From: Gnomoniopsis sp. IMI 355080
Lineage: Eukaryota > Ascomycota > Sordariomycetes > Diaporthales > Gnomoniaceae
Direction: 5' to 3'
Assembly: GCA_027946555.1 (NCBI GenBank)
Contig: JAPEVC010000034.1
Span: 62,001-126,000, forward strand
DNA: 64,000 nt
Shown: positions 58,411 through 64,000 of the stretch, piece by piece
Layout of the letters: each line of letters starts with the position of its first letter
How positions within the stretch are numbered: position 1 is the stretch's first letter
Made by a program: the position numbers and the translations under genes
The notes under the pieces: model-generated
Told to the model about the DNA's origin: nothing
What the model saw: the letters and a program-made list of their open reading frames with translations, nothing else
Database searches by the model: none

Positions 58411-60102
58411 ATGTCCACCGAAACAGCTGTATCTTCCTCCAATATTGTCCTGAACCAAGACAACAAGGTCAAAAGATCAGCCTCCAGTAATTCTATGACG
58501 CGGCCTGGGCGGCCAACAGAGGATTTACAAGTCACTGACAGCCTAAGTGGAGGCCCCTCCCATGGCGCCAATGCAGCCGAGGACGAAACGAAATATCCTA
58601 CGGGCATACGCTTCTGGTTGATAATATTCTGCAATGCGCTTGTACTAGTCTTCATGGGCCTGGACACGTCGATTGTGTCAACGGCAGTACCCCATATCAC
58701 GGATGACTTCCATACTGTCGCAGATGTTGGCTGGTACTCCAGCGCACTCCGTCTATGTTCCAGCAGTTTTGCCTTCATGTTCGGCAAGACCTACACGCTG
58801 TTCCCTTTACGGCCGGTATTCTTGAGCAGCCTGGCGATATTCATGTGCGGATCTCTTCTCAGCGCCACGGCGCCTTCATCCATGGTCTTCGTCGTCAGTC
58901 GCGCCATCTGTGGTTTTGGACAGGCTGGTGTGATACAAGGATGCTTTTATATGCTCACGCATCTCGTTCCTCTGAGAAAACGACCCCGAATCGCCGGCGC
59001 TCTTGGAGGCATCGAAGCTGTAGCGAGCATTGCTGCCCCATCGCTAGGAGGGATCATCGTCGGAAACTTATCTTGGCGGTGGTGCTTTTGGATCAATCTT
59101 CCCATCGGCGCCTTGAGCTTTGCTATCATAGCCTTTGCGCTAAAGCTTGACCAAGACTTACCGGCTCTGAGCTTCTGGCAAAAGATCGTTGAACTCGACC
59201 TGGTTGGCAATGCGCTTTTTGTGCCCTCGCTGACCTGTCTATTCCTTGCTTTCTCATGGGCAGGCACTGCATTTCCATGGAACAGTGCGAAGGTCATCAG
59301 TCTGTTCATGGTGTTCGCGGTCCTCTTGGCCGGTTTCGCCTATCTTCAGTACCGAAGGGGTGACAAAGCCACCCTACCGGCTCGTATCGTCACCAACCGA
59401 TCGGTCCTTGCAGGTGCACTCTTTGCGGCCTGTACCAATTCGGTAGTGAATGTCTTTGAGTATTATCTCCCGACGTACTTCCAGACAATCAGAGAGTACA
59501 CGCCAGCCGAGTCAGGATACCTGATGCTTCCTTGCCTGTTGGGCTACCTGATTGCTACAGTGTCACATGGTGCGGCGGTCACCTCCATTGGTTACTACGT
59601 TCCTCTCATGCTCTTCGCCTCGACCACGATGCCCATATTCGCGGGCCTCATGACAACCTTTACCACCAGCACCACCGCGGTCAAGGTAGCCGGGTATTCT
59701 GCTGCAATGGGCTTTGCTGGTGGGATCGGCTTTCAGGGCCCACAGAGCGCGGTGCAGACAGTACTCTCCGAGAAAGATGCCTCGTTGGGTCTGTCGGTAA
59801 TCATTTTCGCTCAGAATATTGGTCCGGCGGTCTCCATCGCCGCCGCTCAGACAATTTTCCTGAGTCGCCTAGGCGAGAATTTGCGGGTGCTGGTCCCGGA
59901 TCTTGATTCTAGATCGGTAGACAGCTTGGGTCTGTCAGATATCAAGACGTTGGTTGGGGAGGCGAATCTGGAGATGGCGTTGGGAGTCTTTGATACGAGT
60001 CTCATGCAGACTTGGTATCTGGCCGTCGGTCTAGCCTGTTTGACTATGTTGGGAAGTCTGACGATGGAGTGGAGGTCGGTCAAGGACAAGAAGAAGAATT
60101 AG
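58411..60102 (+). CDS. MFS transporter, DHA2 family (14 TM, drug:H+ antiporter)
   Basis: Proton-driven exporter in the plasma membrane, of the type often paired with secondary-metabolite or detoxification enzymes. One exon, 563 aa. A hydrophilic N-terminus of about 70 residues is followed by 14 predicted helices. FMGLDTSIVSTAVPHITDDF is the TM1 signature (motif D1), and SLGGIIVGNLSWRWCFWINL is motif C/TM5, characteristic of antiporters. The C-terminal helix is followed by a basic tail (DKKKN). The frame upstream to 58348 begins with TTG; the ATG at 58411 has a good context (CACCATG). It lies 481 bp ahead of the phenol-hydroxylase-like gene on the same strand. Confidence 0.93.
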   Translation: MSTETAVSSSNIVLNQDNKVKRSASSNSMTRPGRPTEDLQVTDSLSGGPSHGANAAEDETKYPTGIRFWLIIFCNALVLVFMGLDTSIVSTAVPHITDDFHTVADVGWYSSALRLCSSSFAFMFGKTYTLFPLRPVFLSSLAIFMCGSLLSATAPSSMVFVVSRAICGFGQAGVIQGCFYMLTHLVPLRKRPRIAGALGGIEAVASIAAPSLGGIIVGNLSWRWCFWINLPIGALSFAIIAFALKLDQDLPALSFWQKIVELDLVGNALFVPSLTCLFLAFSWAGTAFPWNSAKVISLFMVFAVLLAGFAYLQYRRGDKATLPARIVTNRSVLAGALFAACTNSVVNVFEYYLPTYFQTIREYTPAESGYLMLPCLLGYLIATVSHGAAVTSIGYYVPLMLFASTTMPIFAGLMTTFTTSTTAVKVAGYSAAMGFAGGIGFQGPQSAVQTVLSEKDASLGLSVIIFAQNIGPAVSIAAAQTIFLSRLGENLRVLVPDLDSRSVDSLGLSDIKTLVGEANLEMALGVFDTSLMQTWYLAVGLACLTMLGSLTMEWRSVKDKKKN

Positions 60103-60583
60103 AGTCGTGACGAAAAGACAGGATCTGGCTCCGAGATTTTCTTTTGACTTGTCAATTGGTCGAGACAGACCGGGGCTTTCGATGTGTTGAAAACTTTCGT
60201 ATTATGATATCACGATAGCTAAGAGAAACGGAGGATTGATGCCAGAATGGATATTGTGTAAGCGGAGGCGCCTGGGAGCCACGGGTAGTGCGGAGTATTC
60301 TCATGGAATTTCCGGGACAGCATTCCCCCGCATAACGGCGTCCGACGGGAATAAATAAGTAACTACATGTTGCCGAATCGGCGGACCAAAACTCGGCGCG
60401 AGACGCGGCGCACAATCCGGAGTGCTCTTTCTTTTCCCATCTAGTGTTTCCAAAGCCGCTCGGCCGTTCACTTCAACCGCGGGAACTTCGATATTGGGAA
60501 GAATCCCCAGGGCGAAGCTCCGCAGTGCTGTTATATTTCCACAGTGTGCGTCCTCAGCTTAACACTCGGGTGGATTTTTCACC
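60103..60583. other. spacer
   Basis: Between the DHA2 transporter and the phenol-hydroxylase-like gene, same strand. Nothing else recognised. Confidence 0.5.
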
Positions 60584-62647
60584 ATGAAGCGCACAAGCAA
60601 CACGCACCAGACCGATGTGCTCATATGTGGCTCCGGCTCCGCCGGGCTGATGGCGGCCCTCTGGCTGGCCAAATACGGAGTTTCATTTCGCGTGCTCGAG
60701 AGGCGGAACGGGCCTTTAACGACCGGACAAGCCGATGGAGTGCAGTGTCGGACCGTTGAGATATTCGAGAGCTTTGGACTGGCAGACAAACTGCTTAGAG
60801 AGTCCTACCACGTCCTGGAGCTCGCGTTCTACTCGCCAGATCAGGATACTGTTTTGGAACGCACCGGTCATAATGAGCAGGGAGGGGGGATCAAGTGGTC
60901 ACACTATGCACCAGACACCGAGCCGGGACTTAGTCATATGCCTCATGTCATCCTCAACCAAGCCCGAATCAACGAGATGATCACGGATGAAATGCTGAGG
61001 TGTGGTGGTCCGGAAATTTCATATGGGTACGAAGTGAAGGACGTCAAGGTCAACGCTGAAACCAGTGTGGACCCAGAGGCATATCCTGTCACTGTCACTA
61101 CGCTGAAGGATGGAATAGAGGAGGTCTTCTGTGCAAAATACGCGTTGGTGAGTTGGCTCAGTATTATACACCAGTCGCTGAAGGAGATCGGCTTTACGGG
61201 GCTATGCTAACGAATAGAATAGGGCTGCGATGGAGCACATTCCGCTGTGAGAAAATCACTGGGGTTCAAGATGCTCGGTGACTCGACTGATGCAATCTGG
61301 GGCGTGACAGACGTCTATCCTCGAACCGGCTTTCCAGATATACGGAAAAAGGCTGTAATACAGTCTACGTCTGGCACCCTCGTGATTATTCCCCGCGAAG
61401 GGGATGAGATGGTCAGGTTTTATATTGAGCTACCGCTCGAGACTATTGCTAGTCAAGTGACCAAGGAAGATATCCACGAAAGAGCAAGGTTAATTTTCAG
61501 GCCTTATACGATGGAAATCGCCGAGACCCAATGGTGGTCCGCTTACGGTGTTGGGCAAAGGCTAGCAGATCATTTCCACGAGCAGCACAGAGTATTCCTT
61601 ACCGGTGATGCATGCCACACGCATAGTCCCAAGGCTGGACAAGGGATGAACGTGAGCTTACAGGATGGTTACAACATCGGCTGGAAGCTTGGCGCATATC
61701 TGACAGGTCAGGCAACCGAAAGCCTGGTCCGCACATATGTCTCTGAAAGACAGAAAACTGCCGGAGAGCTTATTGAATTTGACCGGAACTGGTCCAAGAT
61801 TTTCAAATCAAACGGCAAAGAACAGACCTCTAACGGGGATGCCAGCTATGTCAGGGATCAGTTTGTCAAAGCTGGGAGATATACAGCTGGTCAAGCGTAC
61901 AAATATGACAAATCCATCATTGTGGGCCCAGATGAAGAGAAGAGGGCGAATGATTCAGCCGATCATGTCGAAAAGGCTTCACAGCTCGTGGTTGGTACGA
62001 GATTTCCAAGTGCACAGGTCGTGAGATATAGCGATGCCAAAGTATTTCAGCTTCTTTCTACCTTACAATCGGACGGTCGATGGCGACTTATGGTTTTTGA
62101 CGGGGACCTTCAACAGAAGGAAACACAGGATCGCCTGGATAGGGTGGGAAGGGCCATTGATTTGCTGTTGCGGGAGTTCACTCCCCCGGGGCACGACCTG
62201 GACAGCCTCATCGAGCCCTTGCTGGTGCTTAGAACGAAGCGGACTTCGATCAAACCATCCCAGTTAAATCAAGTCTTCACACCTATCACAGGCAAGCGGA
62301 AGCTTCGGAGTGAGTACTACGGATTCTAGTACCCCAGAATTAGTACTGACTTTGCTAGGCCTCCACAAGGTCTTTGTCGACGATGCGAGTTATAATTCTG
62401 GACACGGCCATGCTTTCGACACGATCGGTATTAGCTCGCAACAGACTACGGTTGTCGTCGTCCGACCAGATCAGCGTGAGTCCCCAAGAAGGTGTTCCAT
62501 GTATAGGATATAGTGTTGACAAAAAATGCAGACATATCATTGGTAATATCAGACAGGGAAATACACACGCTCTGTCCCTTCTTTGAGAGTTTCTCACGTA
62601 AAGGGTCACCCGACAAACAGAATCATGACACCAAAGCTTCGATATAG
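60584..62647 (+). CDS. phenol 2-monooxygenase-like FAD hydroxylase
   Basis: Group A flavoprotein hydroxylase converting phenols to catechols with NADPH and O2; the exact substrate is unknown. Four exons: 60584-61147, 61223-62309, 62359-62475 and 62532-62647 (introns 75, 49 and 56 nt), giving 627 aa, the usual length. The FAD motif VLICGSGSAGLMAALWLAKY is at about 12-31, the DG motif GCDGAHSAVRK at about 189 (restored by splicing), and the second FAD motif FLTGDACHTHSPKAGQGMN at about 320. The C-terminal thioredoxin-like dimerisation domain continues into exons 3 and 4 (HKVFVDDASYNSGHGHAFD, VVVVRPDQ), which a simple reading frame ending at 62329 would miss. A flavin hydroxylase of a polyketide pathway is the alternative. 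Confidence 0.92.
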
Positions 62648-63056
62648 CCTGGATGTACTGACAACAAAAAATGTATCGGGGAGCAACACAGACAAACACT
62701 GCAACCACCTGCCGTACGCCGGAGGCAAAGGGTCTGCTTTCATCACAGGGACAGAGGCAGTAGCAACACTGTAGCTGATAAGTACTAGACTAGAAGGGCA
62801 ATATGAGAGAACATTCATAGCGCTTGAGAGATTCATGTGACTACTAGGTACCTTGGCAGGCTTGGCAAGACAAGAGATTTTTTGAAGTTATAATCATTAA
62901 ATTGAGGTGTTTGATAGAAACGCACTGACTCTGAGTCCTCTTGGGATCGAGGCCCGTCCCGTCAGCCAGCCCGCATTCGGGGTCCACTTCCAGGGCTGCT
63001 TCCCCACGTTTCGGCCACGATACCCCCTGAAAGCCAGGGAAGCGTGGCCTGGAGCC
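62648..63056. other. spacer
   Basis: 3' region of the hydroxylase gene and promoter of the ankyrin gene. I find no ATG that opens a usable frame between about 62840 and 63056, which bears on the start of the next gene. Confidence 0.5.
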
Positions 63057-63998
63057 ATGTGAGTTTCAGCACGTCATCATCACCTGCCAAAAATACCACT
63101 GATATCAAAGTTCCCCTCCTCATGCCTTGGCCAATTCAACAAGCTTCTCATTTGTGCCTTCTTCCACAACCTCCATTTCTCCTTCATACCTTACAAGCAC
63201 CAGACGCTTACATAGTTCTAGGCTCCTCTGCGTCAACATGTTTGTTTCCCAAGAACAAAACGCTCACACTCAACACAGCTGACCCACCCTCACAGGATTG
63301 ACGCGCCCCTCCGACTGCGCCGAGCAATCCATGCCAACGACGCGCTCCTCGTCAAACGCATCATCAAATCACACCCAAAGCTCCTGCACAACCCCGACAC
63401 CTCGGCCGACGGCCTCTCCGCCTCGAATCTCCATCTTGCCGCTTCCCTCGGCCACCTTCCTATTGTCAAGCTCCTCGTCTCTCTCGGCCACGAAGCCGAC
63501 CTTCCCGCTCTCAATGACGACTTCCAGACCGCCCTAATGCTCGCCGCAGCCGCGGGCCACACCGAGATTGTCCACTTTCTCAGCGAGCAGTTTCCCTCTT
63601 CAATCATGCGACGGGACATTCGCGGGCGTGACGCCATCATGGAGGCCAGTCGCGGCGGCCACGATACCGTGCTACAAATACTGCTGACGTATGTACCTTG
63701 TGGGCCGGAGCTGGCGGTTCGAAATGCGGATCTGGAGGGGAATACGGCGCTGCATTTTGCTAGCAGCAATGGCAACTTGCTGGTGCTAAGGACCCTGTTG
63801 GCTGCGGGCGCGGACGCGGAGAGGAGGAATATCTGGAGCTGGACGGCCGTTGCATACAGTGCTACAGTTGAGGCCGAGGTCTATCTCAAGAGACTGGTCA
63901 CAGAGGCAGAAGCCAAGAGGAAGCTTAGGATGCAGACTGAGGAGACGAGGAAAAATGAGGTGTTGAAGGGTGGGGTGAGGATGGTTGGCAACGATTGA
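63057..63998 (+). CDS. ankyrin-repeat protein with start codon split by an intron
   Basis: Small ankyrin-repeat scaffold of a kind common in fungi. Proposed exons are 63057-63058 (AT) and 63296-63998 (starting with G), separated by a 237-nt intron with donor GTGAGT and acceptor CACAG; ATG is made by the splice and gives 234 aa. Ankyrin repeats run from about residue 5 to 175: LRRAIHANDALLVKRIIKSH, NLHLAASLGHLPIVKLLVSL, TALMLAAAAGHTEIVHFLSE, AIMEASRGGHDTVLQILLTY and TALHFASSNGNLLVLRTLLA. A basic helical tail ends the protein. If the split start is wrong, translation would begin at the first in-frame ATG, 63537, losing about two repeats. The coding part is certain; the start is inferred. Confidence 0.75.
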
Positions 63999-64000
63999 GG

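Overview
The window is nuclear DNA of a filamentous ascomycete (Pezizomycotina, probably Sordariomycetes; the exact taxon is inference). Genes carry short introns (about 49-150 nt) with GT(A/G)NGT donors, CTNAC-type branch sites and YAG acceptors. They are spaced on both strands without operons, and the set is typical of a plant-associated or saprotrophic mould: S53 and M28 peptidases, a GH28 pectinase, an ExeM-type nuclease, an HSPA12-like Hsp70, a DHA2 transporter and flavin monooxygenases. About 25 protein-coding genes are supported. No rRNA, tRNA, transposon or CRISPR was recognised.

Left block (1-7.0 kb): an aromatic-catabolism-like group. It has a Dal5/Liz1-type transporter (cut by the window edge), a vanillyl-alcohol-oxidase-like flavoprotein and a salicylate-hydroxylase-like monooxygenase divergent from it, followed by a small secreted six-cysteine protein. 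7.4-21 kb mixes a vacuolar/secreted M28 aminopeptidase, an FBXO21-type F-box protein (F-box, SirB1, YccV), a small membrane protein, a secreted endonuclease/exonuclease/phosphatase, an S53 peptidase and a second small secreted cysteine-containing protein.

22.8-31.4 kb holds a complex I NDUFA11-like subunit, a large USP25/Ubp2-like deubiquitinase and, immediately downstream in the same reading frame after one TAG, a glutamine-rich protein. 31.4-39.0 kb is a 7.6-kb gene-poor stretch ending at a low-complexity, probably nuclear protein with an acidic tail. A previously hidden two-exon gene (149 aa) lies at 42.3-42.9 kb. NOP9, an HSPA12-like ATPase and a coiled-coil protein follow to 52.4 kb.

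Right block (54-64 kb): a GH28 polygalacturonase, an SDR oxidoreductase, a secreted glycoprotein, a 14-TM DHA2 transporter, a phenol-2-monooxygenase-like enzyme next to it, and an ankyrin-repeat protein whose start codon appears to be split by an intron. Exon models were derived by eye from splice signals and frame. All spliced models below except the partial or flagged ones give an intact frame divisible by three.
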